Shown here one piece after another: positions 34,220 to 41,635 of a DNA stretch of 49,975 bases. Below the pieces are notes generated by a model. That model made no database searches, was not told the DNA's origin, and saw only the letters and a program-made list of their open reading frames with translations. Each line of letters begins with the position of its first letter. Position 1 is the first letter of the stretch. The DNA is from JAVZCJ01 sp964532175 (GTDB lineage: Archaea; Thermoproteota; Nitrososphaeria_A; Caldarchaeales; JAVZCJ01), in contig CAZHGP010000006.1 of NCBI GenBank assembly GCA_964532175.1, positions 1 to 49,975 of the forward strand. Direction: 5' to 3'. A program made the position numbers and the translations under genes.

Positions 34220-35869
34220 TTACTCTATAAGTCTAAGTCTATTTATAACAAACTTTTTATCTAAAATTGCTAGGAAAGGTCCTAAACGTGGCCCCTCATT
34301 TTTTCCAAGAAACAATTTATAAATTAATTTAAAGAAATCGCTTGGATTAATTTCATGCTCTTTTGCTATAGAAAATATTTTACTTTGAATTTTTTCTCCA
34401 TCATTTTCTATTTCAATATATTTAGATAATTCTTCAAGGGCAACCTTCATATTATCTGATATCTCTTCTTCTTTAATTGAAATTTTTTCTAATATTTTAA
34501 TTTTATATTTTTCACTCGCATATTTTCTAATCCATTCTCCAGAAATTTCAATTCTTTCAATTATATGGTCTATATCTTCTTGTGTAATATTAGGATCAAC
34601 CATTTTGCTTCTTATAAGTGCATTTATTATTTGTTCTCTAGACATTTTTAATTGTGCAATAGTTGCAGCATGAGTATATGGAATTCTTATTTTACGAATT
34701 CTTCCTTTCATAACAATTGGATATATCCTTTTAGCTAATTTATATTCTCTTTCATTCGCAGGTTCTATTTCTTCATGAAATACTTTTTCCATTCTATCAA
34801 ATTCATCTACTAATAAATTCAAATTTGATAAATCTAAATTTCTTTGTTTTTCAGGATTTTTAGAATAAAAATATAATATTACTTCTGGTTCAAGAATTTT
34901 AAGTAAATCTTGAGTAATATATACATTACCTAATCTACTTGACATTTTTTCTCCATTAACTAAAAAGAATTCATACACATATGGTAAAGGTGGTTTATGA
35001 TTAAGTATTTTAATACATATTTCTTTTCCAGATGGCCATGAACCTTCATAATGATCTTTACCAAATGGTTCAAAATGAACATTGAATAGTTTCCATTGAG
35101 CAGGCCACTCAAATCTCCATGGAAGTTTTCCTCCTCTAAAATTTGTAACTCCTTTATATCCACATCCTTTTATTAAATATTCTCCAGCTAATTTTCTATC
35201 AATACATTCATATTCTAAAATATTCTCTTCTAAATTAAAATTAATTATTTTTCCGGTTAATTTTCCACAATTTTCACATATAGCAATAAATGGCACATAA
35301 TCTTTGGGAATATTTTCTTGAAATTTAGATATTATTTCTCTTGATTCATCACTTTTTGAGAGAATTTCTTTTATAATAGGATCAAATAATCCTTCTTTAT
35401 ATAAATCATCATTATTATAATTCTCTATATCTACTCCCAATGCTTTTATTCCATCTAACCATACATTATTAAAATGTCTTGCCCAATTTTCGCAACATCC
35501 AAATGGATCAGGAATATTTACATATGGAAATCCAATATATTTTTTTAAATACTTTACTTCTTTTTCAGAAAATTCATGCCATTTTCCATCTCTATCAGGT
35601 ACCTTATCAGGTATTTTTCTAAGAGGGTCTCTATCATCGCATGTATGTATATGTCTAACATTTACACCTCTTGATTTTAATACTTCAACTACAAAAAAAC
35701 CTCTTAATACATCATTCAAATTCCCTATATGTTTTGCTCCTGATGGAGAAGCTCCTGCTTTAACTATGATAGTTTCTTCCTTTTGGTACTCTTTTAATAT
35801 ATTTTCAGCTATTTCATCTGCCCAGAATAGCTGAATATCATTATGCAATTTTTTTTCAATCTTTACCAT
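34220..35869 (-). CDS. lysK: Lysyl-tRNA synthetase, class I
   Basis: Charges tRNA-Lys; the class I form is typical of archaea and a few bacteria. The protein of about 549 residues has the HIGH-type motif ASPSGAKHIGN, the zinc-binding CENCGK and a later Cys pair, and GEKMSSRLGN (KMSKS-type). The C-terminal half is the helical anticodon-binding cage. I choose the ATG at 35869; a TTG at 35875 is also possible. It is downstream of the JAMM and coiled-coil genes on the same strand, perhaps as the last gene of that transcript. Confidence 0.95.
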   Translation of the reverse strand: MVKIEKKLHNDIQLFWADEIAENILKEYQKEETIIVKAGASPSGAKHIGNLNDVLRGFFVVEVLKSRGVNVRHIHTCDDRDPLRKIPDKVPDRDGKWHEFSEKEVKYLKKYIGFPYVNIPDPFGCCENWARHFNNVWLDGIKALGVDIENYNNDDLYKEGLFDPIIKEILSKSDESREIISKFQENIPKDYVPFIAICENCGKLTGKIINFNLEENILEYECIDRKLAGEYLIKGCGYKGVTNFRGGKLPWRFEWPAQWKLFNVHFEPFGKDHYEGSWPSGKEICIKILNHKPPLPYVYEFFLVNGEKMSSRLGNVYITQDLLKILEPEVILYFYSKNPEKQRNLDLSNLNLLVDEFDRMEKVFHEEIEPANEREYKLAKRIYPIVMKGRIRKIRIPYTHAATIAQLKMSREQIINALIRSKMVDPNITQEDIDHIIERIEISGEWIRKYASEKYKIKILEKISIKEEEISDNMKVALEELSKYIEIENDGEKIQSKIFSIAKEHEINPSDFFKLIYKLFLGKNEGPRLGPFLAILDKKFVINRLRLIE

Positions 35870-35948
35870 TTTCAAATATCTTAAAAAATAAAAAAACTTT
35901 ATTATAAATCTTTTAAGTATCTATTAATTGATAATTCAAAATAAAAAT

Positions 35949-36828
35949 TTAACTACTTTTAAGTCTTTTCCATACTAATATTATAGCATATTCTCTTGGA
36001 ATACCTTCACCTTCAGCTATGTTTGCTATATTTCCTTTTAAAATGCCCTCCCATTTATCTCCATATATTGCTCCATACCTTTTTCTAAGTTCTTCATAAA
36101 GTTCTGAAGGAATTTGAGTTGCAGTAGTTAATTCATTAATTCTTTTTGGTAAATCATTCAAAAAATTAATTTTTTCATCTATATCTTTTATTTTACTTCT
36201 TAATTGAAACAATTTTTGTCTTAAAAGTGGTATTTTTGCTTCCAATTCTTCTATTTTTCCAACTTTTTTAGCTTCTCCTTTTTCTTTAAATTTTAATTCC
36301 ATAGTATTTACTTCAATAGTAGCTAAATAAAGGTCTTCTTCAGTTTTTGAAAATTCATCTTCAATTAAGCTTTTTGTAACAATTAATTTTTCCCTTATTC
36401 TTTTTGCATCTTCTAAAACTTGACTCTTTAAATCATTCCATTTTAAAAGAATCTTTTTAATAACTTTTGGATGAATTTCTTCATCTCTAACAAGTTTTTG
36501 AAATACATGATCTCTAAGCTTAATTTCATTAATTTTATTCTCTAATTCTTTATATGCTTTATCTATTTCATCTAATTCTGGCCCTTCTTTTATTTCTTCT
36601 CTAATTTCCTTAACTATTATAGCTTCTTCTTTTNNNNNNNNNNNNNNNNNNNNNNNNNNNNNNNNNNNNNNNNNNNNNNNNNNNNNNNNNNNNNNNNNNN
36701 NNNNNNNNNNNNNNNNNNNNNNNNNNNNNNNNNGCTTCTTCTTTTACTTCCTCTTTTACTTCTTTTACTTCCTTTACTTCTTCTTTACTTTCTTCTTCAA
36801 CAGGTTTAATAACTATTTTTTTAGGCAT
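35949..36828 (-). CDS. Acidic/lysine-rich coiled-coil protein interrupted by assembly gap
   Basis: I join the two sides of the N run as one gene. From 36828 the protein starts MPKKIVIKPVEEESKEEV and enters an (EEVKEVKE)n low-complexity repeat that runs into the gap. Beyond the gap one frame stays open from 36633 to the stop at 35949. It encodes a charged helical region (KLRDHVFQKLVRDEEIHPKV), a coiled coil (LEAKIPLLRQKLFQLRSKIK) and a small C-terminal domain (YGDKWEGILKGNIANIAEG). The internal ATG at 36302 is not needed as a start. If it is one gene, the missing length is a multiple of three. It begins 15 bases after the JAMM gene, so it is probably co-transcribed. Function unknown. Confidence 0.72.
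36634..36733. other. Assembly gap (100 N) in a repetitive coding region
   Basis: Exactly 100 N inside the coiled-coil gene. The flanks are near-repeats of CTTCTTTTACTTCCT, encoding Glu/Val/Lys repeats, so the break was probably caused by short-read collapse of a tandem repeat. The true length is unknown. Confidence 0.97.
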
Positions 36829-36843
36829 TTTTACTCACTTTCT

Positions 36844-37638
36844 TTATGGAATACCTATAATAAAACTTTTTATGATAATTATTATAAATGCTATTATTAA
36901 AGCTATAATTAATAAAAATAAATAGTTCTTATCTGTTTTTTTAAAATTTATTTTTGAAATAATTTTTGAGATTTTTAATAAAATATATTTTTTAAAAGAA
37001 TTAGGAAAGTATTCTATATTTATATTATTAATTTCTTTTACAAAATATTTATCCATGCTATTGCTATTCTCTCTATAATTTTTATCAATTTTTAAAGCAT
37101 TTTGATTAGAATCTATATCTATTATATGTCTTAAATCAAGCGTATCCATTGCATATATAGTACTTTCTAAAAGTTTTGACTTTCTTATTCCAATAGTAGT
37201 AGGTACAGTAATTATTCTATCATTTTTTCCAATTCTAAATATTTTAAATTTTATATCAGTAATTTCTTTTGTTTTACTATACAATAATGGATCAATAACT
37301 AAAGCTACTGCTTTAGGATAGAGTTTTTGATAAATTTTTTGAGTAGAAATATCTGTTCCTGAAAGAAATACACCTAAACCTGGATGAGAATGATACCAAC
37401 CAACTATAGTTAATCCTTTTCTTTCTTTTTGTAATTTTTCAGCAATTTCTGCTTGAATTTCTTCATTTAATTCTACAAATCCTTGCTTTCCATATTGTTC
37501 TCCAGTTACTGCATCCCATATTTCTAAAACTTGACCTTGCATTTTTCCAATAAGTAATCCTATTACTTCTCTTTCTAAATTAGTTAAAGAATGTTTTAAT
37601 ATTTTACCTAATGCAAGAGGATAAATTCTTGCTTTCAA
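36844..37638 (-). CDS. Rpn11-like JAMM isopeptidase with C-terminal membrane anchor
   Basis: A 264-residue deubiquitinase-like metalloprotease. The JAMM domain covers about residues 1-150. Its zinc site is complete: Glu24 in EREVIGLLIG, then HSHPGLGVFLSGTD with His83, His85 and Asp96. In Caldiarchaeum the equivalent enzyme removes the tail of pro-Ubl and cleaves conjugates. After a polar linker, residues 239-260 form one strongly hydrophobic segment (YLFLLIIALIIAFIIIIIK), so the catalytic domain is probably tethered to the inner face of the membrane. It is divergent from the Ubl gene, sharing a 92-bp promoter region. Confidence 0.93.
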   Translation of the reverse strand: MKARIYPLALGKILKHSLTNLEREVIGLLIGKMQGQVLEIWDAVTGEQYGKQGFVELNEEIQAEIAEKLQKERKGLTIVGWYHSHPGLGVFLSGTDISTQKIYQKLYPKAVALVIDPLLYSKTKEITDIKFKIFRIGKNDRIITVPTTIGIRKSKLLESTIYAMDTLDLRHIIDIDSNQNALKIDKNYRENSNSMDKYFVKEINNINIEYFPNSFKKYILLKISKIISKINFKKTDKNYLFLLIIALIIAFIIIIIKSFIIGIP

Positions 37639-37730
37639 TGTTAGCCACTTTTATTAATTTAAATAAAGTAAAACATAAATTAATATATTTATCCTAGATT
37701 ATTTTAAATTAATAATTAAGGGGTAAGGGG
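37639..37730. promoter_or_regulatory. Divergent promoter region between the JAMM and Ubl genes
   Basis: The 92 bases between the two ATGs hold TATA-like elements in both directions. AATATATTTATCC (about 37681-37693) would serve the Ubl gene, with a GGGGTAAGGGG stretch just before its ATG acting as ribosome-binding site. CTTTATTTAAAT on the minus strand would give a nearly leaderless JAMM transcript. The shared region could coordinate conjugation and de-conjugation genes. Confidence 0.5.
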
Positions 37731-37994
37731 ATGAAGATAAAAGTTATTCCAGCAGTAGGTGGAGGTAGTCCATTGGAATTAGAAGTTTCTCCAGAAGCTA
37801 CTATTGGAGCTATAAAAGCTAAAGTTTGCGCTATTAAGCGTCTTCCACCAGATACAACTAGATTAACTTATAGAGGTAGAGCTGTAAAAGATACAGACAC
37901 TCTTGCAAATTTAGGAGTTTCAGAAGGCGATAAATTAGTTTTAATAACAAGAACTGTAGGGGGCTTAATTAATGCAAACTGCAGAGCTCCCTGA
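37731..37994 (+). CDS. Ubiquitin-like modifier, precursor with C-terminal extension
   Basis: An 87-residue beta-grasp protein of the Caldiarchaeum Ubl type: MKIKVIPAVGGGSPLELEV, a helix starting TIGAIKAKV, DTTRLTYRGRAVKDTDTL and SEGDKLVLITRTVGG. The Gly77-Gly78 pair is the expected conjugation end; nine more residues (LINANCRAP) must be removed first, the job of the adjacent JAMM protease. Unlike eukaryotic ubiquitin it has few surface lysines near the usual chain-forming sites. The last 23 bases overlap the E2 gene. Confidence 0.95.
   Translation: MKIKVIPAVGGGSPLELEVSPEATIGAIKAKVCAIKRLPPDTTRLTYRGRAVKDTDTLANLGVSEGDKLVLITRTVGGLINANCRAP
37959..37963 (+). promoter_or_regulatory. Ribosome-binding site of the E2 gene inside the diglycine codons of Ubl
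   Basis: The GGGGG at 37959-37963 is part of the two glycine codons (GGG GGC) of the Ubl tail and lies eight bases before the E2 ATG at 37972. The same bases thus encode the conjugation tail and probably drive E2 translation. Confidence 0.55.
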
Positions 37995-38451
37995 ATTAAT
38001 GTGGGAGAAAAGGCTTGCATTAGAATATAAATTAATGAGAGAAAATGAACCATTATTCGATATAGTTGATAATGATTTAACTCATTACATGGGCGTTATA
38101 ATAGGCTCAGGAATATATGAAAATGGATATTTTAGAGTAGAAATTTTTGTACCTAGGTCTTTTCCTTTCACTCCACCAGAAATTATTTGGCATACAAGAA
38201 TATGGCACCCTAATTTTTCCGATGATCAACCAGCTAGAATATGCGAATCACTTTTAAAAGCAGATTGGTCTCCTTCAATTCATCTTTTCTCAATTGTAGA
38301 AACTTTAAGAAATTTACTTAATGAACCTAATCCAGATGATCCATTAAATTCTATAGCTGCTATGGAATTAAAATACAATCCAGAAATTTTTAAAGCACAT
38401 GTTAGGCAATATATTCTTGCTTTTGCAAGAGAGGATCAAGCTTTTATTTAA
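37972..38451 (+). CDS. E2-like ubiquitin-conjugating enzyme
   Basis: A 159-residue UBC-fold protein. It has PRSFPFTPPEIIW and WHPNF (HPN motif, His79-Asn81), then ARICESLLKADWSPS with catalytic Cys91, followed by LRNLLNEPNPDDPLN, all classical E2 elements in the right order. It would accept Ubl from the E1-like enzyme as a thioester and work with a RING protein. It overlaps the Ubl gene by 23 bases in another frame, showing tight coupling; E1 follows after an unusually long 403-base gap. Confidence 0.95.
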   Translation: MQTAELPELMWEKRLALEYKLMRENEPLFDIVDNDLTHYMGVIIGSGIYENGYFRVEIFVPRSFPFTPPEIIWHTRIWHPNFSDDQPARICESLLKADWSPSIHLFSIVETLRNLLNEPNPDDPLNSIAAMELKYNPEIFKAHVRQYILAFAREDQAFI

Positions 38452-38854
38452 GCTTATTCGATGATAATAAAATCATTTTTAAATTATAACTCATCTTTTT
38501 AATACTATTAATTTATCTTCATAACTATATTCGTCGAATGTCTTTCAAATGCTTATATTATCGTATATATCATGCTTGAAGGAGAGTTTTGGTTAAGTTC
38601 TTAAACCTTATCTTTTTATTTCTCTTGAAGCTTAAAAAATGAACATTTATAATAAAAGAAAACAAAAAAACAAAATAATAATAAATATTTTATTTAAATT
38701 AAAATCATTTTTCTTTTTAGAATAATGAAATAATGTATGAAATAACTTAATTATTACATTAATTTTTTATTTTTATTGTTTGATATATTATTAGCATTTT
38801 TATAGAGATATTTTTAAAAATATTTATTTCAATATAAATCTTATTTTTTGATAA
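38452..38854 (+). other. 403-bp gene-free stretch between E2 and E1, with E1 promoter
   Basis: The longest gene-free stretch in the window. No supportable open frame. The part from about 38529 to 38632 is less AT-homopolymeric than the rest and contains GGTTAAGTTCTTAAACC, which can form a short hairpin; it could be a small RNA or leftover sequence. The segment 38633-38820 is A/T-rich without clear structure. AATATAAATCTTA (about 38830-38842) is a TATA-like element 13-25 bases before the E1 ATG, so E1 appears to have its own promoter and a leaderless mRNA. Confidence 0.5.
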
Positions 38855-40021
38855 ATGTCATCAATGGAGAGATACGATAGGCAAATCATTATTGAAGGTT
38901 GGGATCAAAATAAAGTAAGTTCAGCTACTGTATTAATCGTAGGTATAGGAGCTACAGGATGTGAAGTAGCTAAGAATCTTGCTTTAGTTGGTATAGGTAA
39001 ATTAATACTTGTTGATATGGATGTTATTGAATTATCAAATTTAAGTAGACAAATGCTTTTTCATAAAGGAGATATAGGTAAACCAAAAGCAGAAATAGCT
39101 AAAAAAAGAATTAAAAAAATGAATCCATATGTTAAAGTTGAATCATATAATATAGATGTACATTTTCTTGAAGGGAAAATTTTTGAAGAAGCAGATATTA
39201 TATGTTCTTGTGTTGATAATTGGCCTACTAGAAGATGGTTAAATTCTTTAGCTGTTGAATTAAATAAGCCATTAGTAGATGGAGCAATGGAAGGTTTTTA
39301 TGGAAATGTTCAAGTTGTTATTCCTGGAGTAACTTCATGCATTGAATGTCATGGAGAAAATTTAATTCCTAATGAAGTTCAATTAGCTGAATGCACTCTT
39401 AAAAGAAGAACACCAGAAGATTTATTTAATGATTTAATTCAACAAGGCTTAGAAATAGATTTTGAAATCGTTTCAAAAATTTTTAATAATGGATTTAAAA
39501 CTATATACGATATTAAATATGCTTCTATTGAGCATCTTAAAAAAATTGATGAAGAATCAAGAAATTTTATATTAAGCTTGCAAGAAAAACTTAAACCTAA
39601 ACTTCCTGCTCTTCAAACAATTGCTGCAACGATTGCTGGTATACAATCGCAAGAAATTCTTAAAATTATTCATAAAGAAAGTATTGGTAAAATAATTAAA
39701 GGATTATTAGTTTATGATTCAAAAGCTAATTCATTTAAAATAATTAATCTTGAAAAAAATGAAAATTGTTTTGTATGTGGAAAAGCTTTTAAAACAGGAT
39801 ATGTAGAATTTAAAGCTTCTCTTAATGAAACAATTTTAGATTTAAAAGAAAGAATAGCAAAATCTTTTAGTTTACCAGATCCGGAAATACAATATAAAAC
39901 AAAACTTTTAAGAGATAATCAAAAACTTTCAGAATTAAATATTAAAAATGGAGATTATATGCATATAAATACAACTAGAAGATTTACTCCTCTTACGATT
40001 AAACTTATTATTGAAGAATAA
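38855..40021 (+). CDS. E1-like ubiquitin-activating enzyme with inserted helix-hairpin-helix and C-terminal ubiquitin-fold domain
   Basis: Activates Ubl by adenylation and thioester formation. The 388-residue protein has the ThiF/E1 nucleotide site IVGIGATGCEVAKNL and DMDVIELSNLSRQ, then zinc cysteine pairs (SCIEC at 162/165 and CFVC at 305/308). Cys180 in AECTLKRRTPE is the likely active-site cysteine by its CT...P context. Residues about 200-245 (IVSKIFNNGFKTIYDIKYAS) look like a helix-hairpin-helix insert. Residues about 315-388 form a ubiquitin-fold domain for E2 recruitment. A second ATG lies nine bases downstream. Confidence 0.94.
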   Translation: MSSMERYDRQIIIEGWDQNKVSSATVLIVGIGATGCEVAKNLALVGIGKLILVDMDVIELSNLSRQMLFHKGDIGKPKAEIAKKRIKKMNPYVKVESYNIDVHFLEGKIFEEADIICSCVDNWPTRRWLNSLAVELNKPLVDGAMEGFYGNVQVVIPGVTSCIECHGENLIPNEVQLAECTLKRRTPEDLFNDLIQQGLEIDFEIVSKIFNNGFKTIYDIKYASIEHLKKIDEESRNFILSLQEKLKPKLPALQTIAATIAGIQSQEILKIIHKESIGKIIKGLLVYDSKANSFKIINLEKNENCFVCGKAFKTGYVEFKASLNETILDLKERIAKSFSLPDPEIQYKTKLLRDNQKLSELNIKNGDYMHINTTRRFTPLTIKLIIEE

Positions 40022-40067
40022 AAACGTAATACTAATTAAGAAGTATTAATAAAAGATTTTAGAGAAA

Positions 40068-40310
40068 ATGAAGATTGTTTTTAAGGAAGGGAAAAATTTA
40101 GGTTTTTGGGATTGGACTATTAAAAGAAAAGCTCTTATTAAAGAAGAATTAAAATGTGTTATATGTATGTTAGAAATTAATCCTAATGATAGTGTATATA
40201 AATGTCCAAATTGTGGAGCAATAGGGCATCGTGCATGTTTTATTGAATGGAGTAGATTAAGAGGCACATGCCCTATATGTAGAAGATCCATTCTTGAGGT
40301 GGTTGTTTAA
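40068..40310 (+). CDS. Small RING finger protein (E3-like)
   Basis: An 80-residue protein equivalent to the small RING finger protein of the Caldiarchaeum ubiquitin cluster. Zinc ligands are Cys30, Cys33, Cys46, Cys49, His54, Cys57, Cys68 and Cys71, in CVICMLEI, KCPNCGAIGHRAC and GTCPICRR. In the reconstituted Caldiarchaeum system the RING protein stimulates Ubl transfer from E2. The N-terminal 28 residues are basic and aromatic and could bind substrate. Its stop overlaps the next start by one base (TAATG). Confidence 0.93.
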   Translation: MKIVFKEGKNLGFWDWTIKRKALIKEELKCVICMLEINPNDSVYKCPNCGAIGHRACFIEWSRLRGTCPICRRSILEVVV

Positions 40311-40645
40311 TGGAAGAAAATAATGAAAATAAAAATAGTAGTAATGAAGTATATGAAATAGAATTATCTTATATAGATACTCCTAAGGGAAAAGTAGCTA
40401 CATATGAAAGTAGTAAAAAAATAGCAGAAGCATTAATGTTAGTATCTAGTGAAAATGAAAAAATAATTGAAAAAATTTCTAAAATTGAATCATCAAGTAT
40501 TAATCCTGAAAAAATTTCCTTTATAGAAAATAGCTTAAAAGAAATTAAAGAAATGCTAATGGGAATAGTAGCTCAATTGGATGTATTAACTGATACTTTA
40601 CAAGAATTAACAGAAATTATTACTAAAATTAAAAAAGAAGAATGA
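40310..40645 (+). CDS. Small coiled-coil protein translationally coupled to the RING gene
   Basis: A 111-residue acidic protein. The first 50 residues contain a beta-like segment (YEIELSYIDTPKGKVATYES); the rest is helical with heptad spacing (SENEKIIEKISKIESSSI and VLTDTLQELTEIITKIKK). I know no family. The start codon overlaps the stop of the RING gene, so both products are likely made together and may form a complex; it could be an adaptor for the RING protein. Confidence 0.72.
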   Translation: MEENNENKNSSNEVYEIELSYIDTPKGKVATYESSKKIAEALMLVSSENEKIIEKISKIESSSINPEKISFIENSLKEIKEMLMGIVAQLDVLTDTLQELTEIITKIKKEE

Positions 40646-40646
40646 A

Positions 40647-41492
40647 TCAAGGTTTTAATATAGCACTTCTCATATCTTTTACGATTTTTTCTAATCTATT
40701 CCTTTCTTCCTCTAATCTTTTTATATCTTTTTCTAAAGCTTCTCTTCTTTTTTCTAATTCTTGAACTTTTAATTCAAGATTTGAACTTTTTTCTTCAATT
40801 GCTTTAAATTCTTTTTCTTTTTCTTGTAAATTAGCTATTGCTTCAGATAATTCTTTTTCTTTCTTAATAAGTCTTTCAAGTCTTATTTCTCTAAATTTAA
40901 GAGATCTATCCATTTTTCTAATTTGTTCTTCAAGCATTAATGAAGTATTTTTTATTGTTTGAAGATAATTTGAAGAAAGTTCTTTAATTTCTTCTTCCAA
41001 TTTTATTTTTTTATCTTCTAATTCTTTTACTGAAGCTTGTAATAAATTAAAATTATTTTCTTTTTCTTTTAATTCATTCATCCATTTACGTATTTCTTCT
41101 TTCATATTTATTAATTCAGCTTTTTCTTTAGATATTTTTTCCAAATCCCCTCTAATAATTTCTCTTTCTTTTTGAAGAACATCGAGTAAATGCTGTAAAC
41201 CTTCTTGAATAGACACTATTCTTAATTCATAATCTTCTACTCTTGTTAATATTGAAGATAATTTTTCAGCTTTAATAGTAATATTTTCAATTTTACTAAA
41301 TACTTCTGGATTATAATTTGTATAACTACTTATTTTTTCTGATAATTCTAAAACTTTATTTTCTAAATTTTCTATCCTTCCATAAAATCTACTTATTTCT
41401 AATGAAATAGTTTCTTTTAATTCAGATAATTTTGCACGTATTTCTTTTAATACAGCTTCGTCTCTTTCTTTAGTTGATCCTAATATCCCCAA
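40647..41492 (-). CDS. Long coiled-coil protein, unknown
   Basis: A 281-residue protein that is coiled coil for nearly its whole length, with heptads from residue 10 (LKEIRAKLSELKETISLEI) to 275. There is no globular domain, signal or membrane helix. It converges with the small coiled-coil gene (one base between the stops) and is divergent from the membrane RING gene. Structural or scaffold role likely; SMC-like motor domains are absent. Confidence 0.75.
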   Translation of the reverse strand: MGILGSTKERDEAVLKEIRAKLSELKETISLEISRFYGRIENLENKVLELSEKISSYTNYNPEVFSKIENITIKAEKLSSILTRVEDYELRIVSIQEGLQHLLDVLQKEREIIRGDLEKISKEKAELINMKEEIRKWMNELKEKENNFNLLQASVKELEDKKIKLEEEIKELSSNYLQTIKNTSLMLEEQIRKMDRSLKFREIRLERLIKKEKELSEAIANLQEKEKEFKAIEEKSSNLELKVQELEKRREALEKDIKRLEEERNRLEKIVKDMRSAILKP

Positions 41493-41570
41493 AATCTAGC
41501 ACCTTATCTTAAAAAATATATTTTTTTAACCATAATATAAAACTTACTGTCAATTTTTTAGCTTAAAAAT

Positions 41571-41586
41571 GGAAAAGCTTTAATAC
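41571..41586 (+). promoter_or_regulatory. BRE/TATA element of the membrane RING gene
   Basis: GGAAAAGCTTTAATAC resembles the GGAAAAACTTTTATTT element before the hydrogenase operon. Transcription would start at about 41610, giving a leader with GGAG (about 41619-41622) before the ATG at 41636. Confidence 0.45.
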
Positions 41587-41635
41587 TATTTTTTTATTTC
41601 CTTTATAGAAGTTTTACTGGAGTTGAAAATAAAAA

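Noticed and set aside
38529..38632. C/D-box small RNA between E2 and E1
   Set aside because: ATGATA near 38459 is not a proper C box and no paired C/D and C'/D' boxes were found; kept only as an unexplained intergenic segment.
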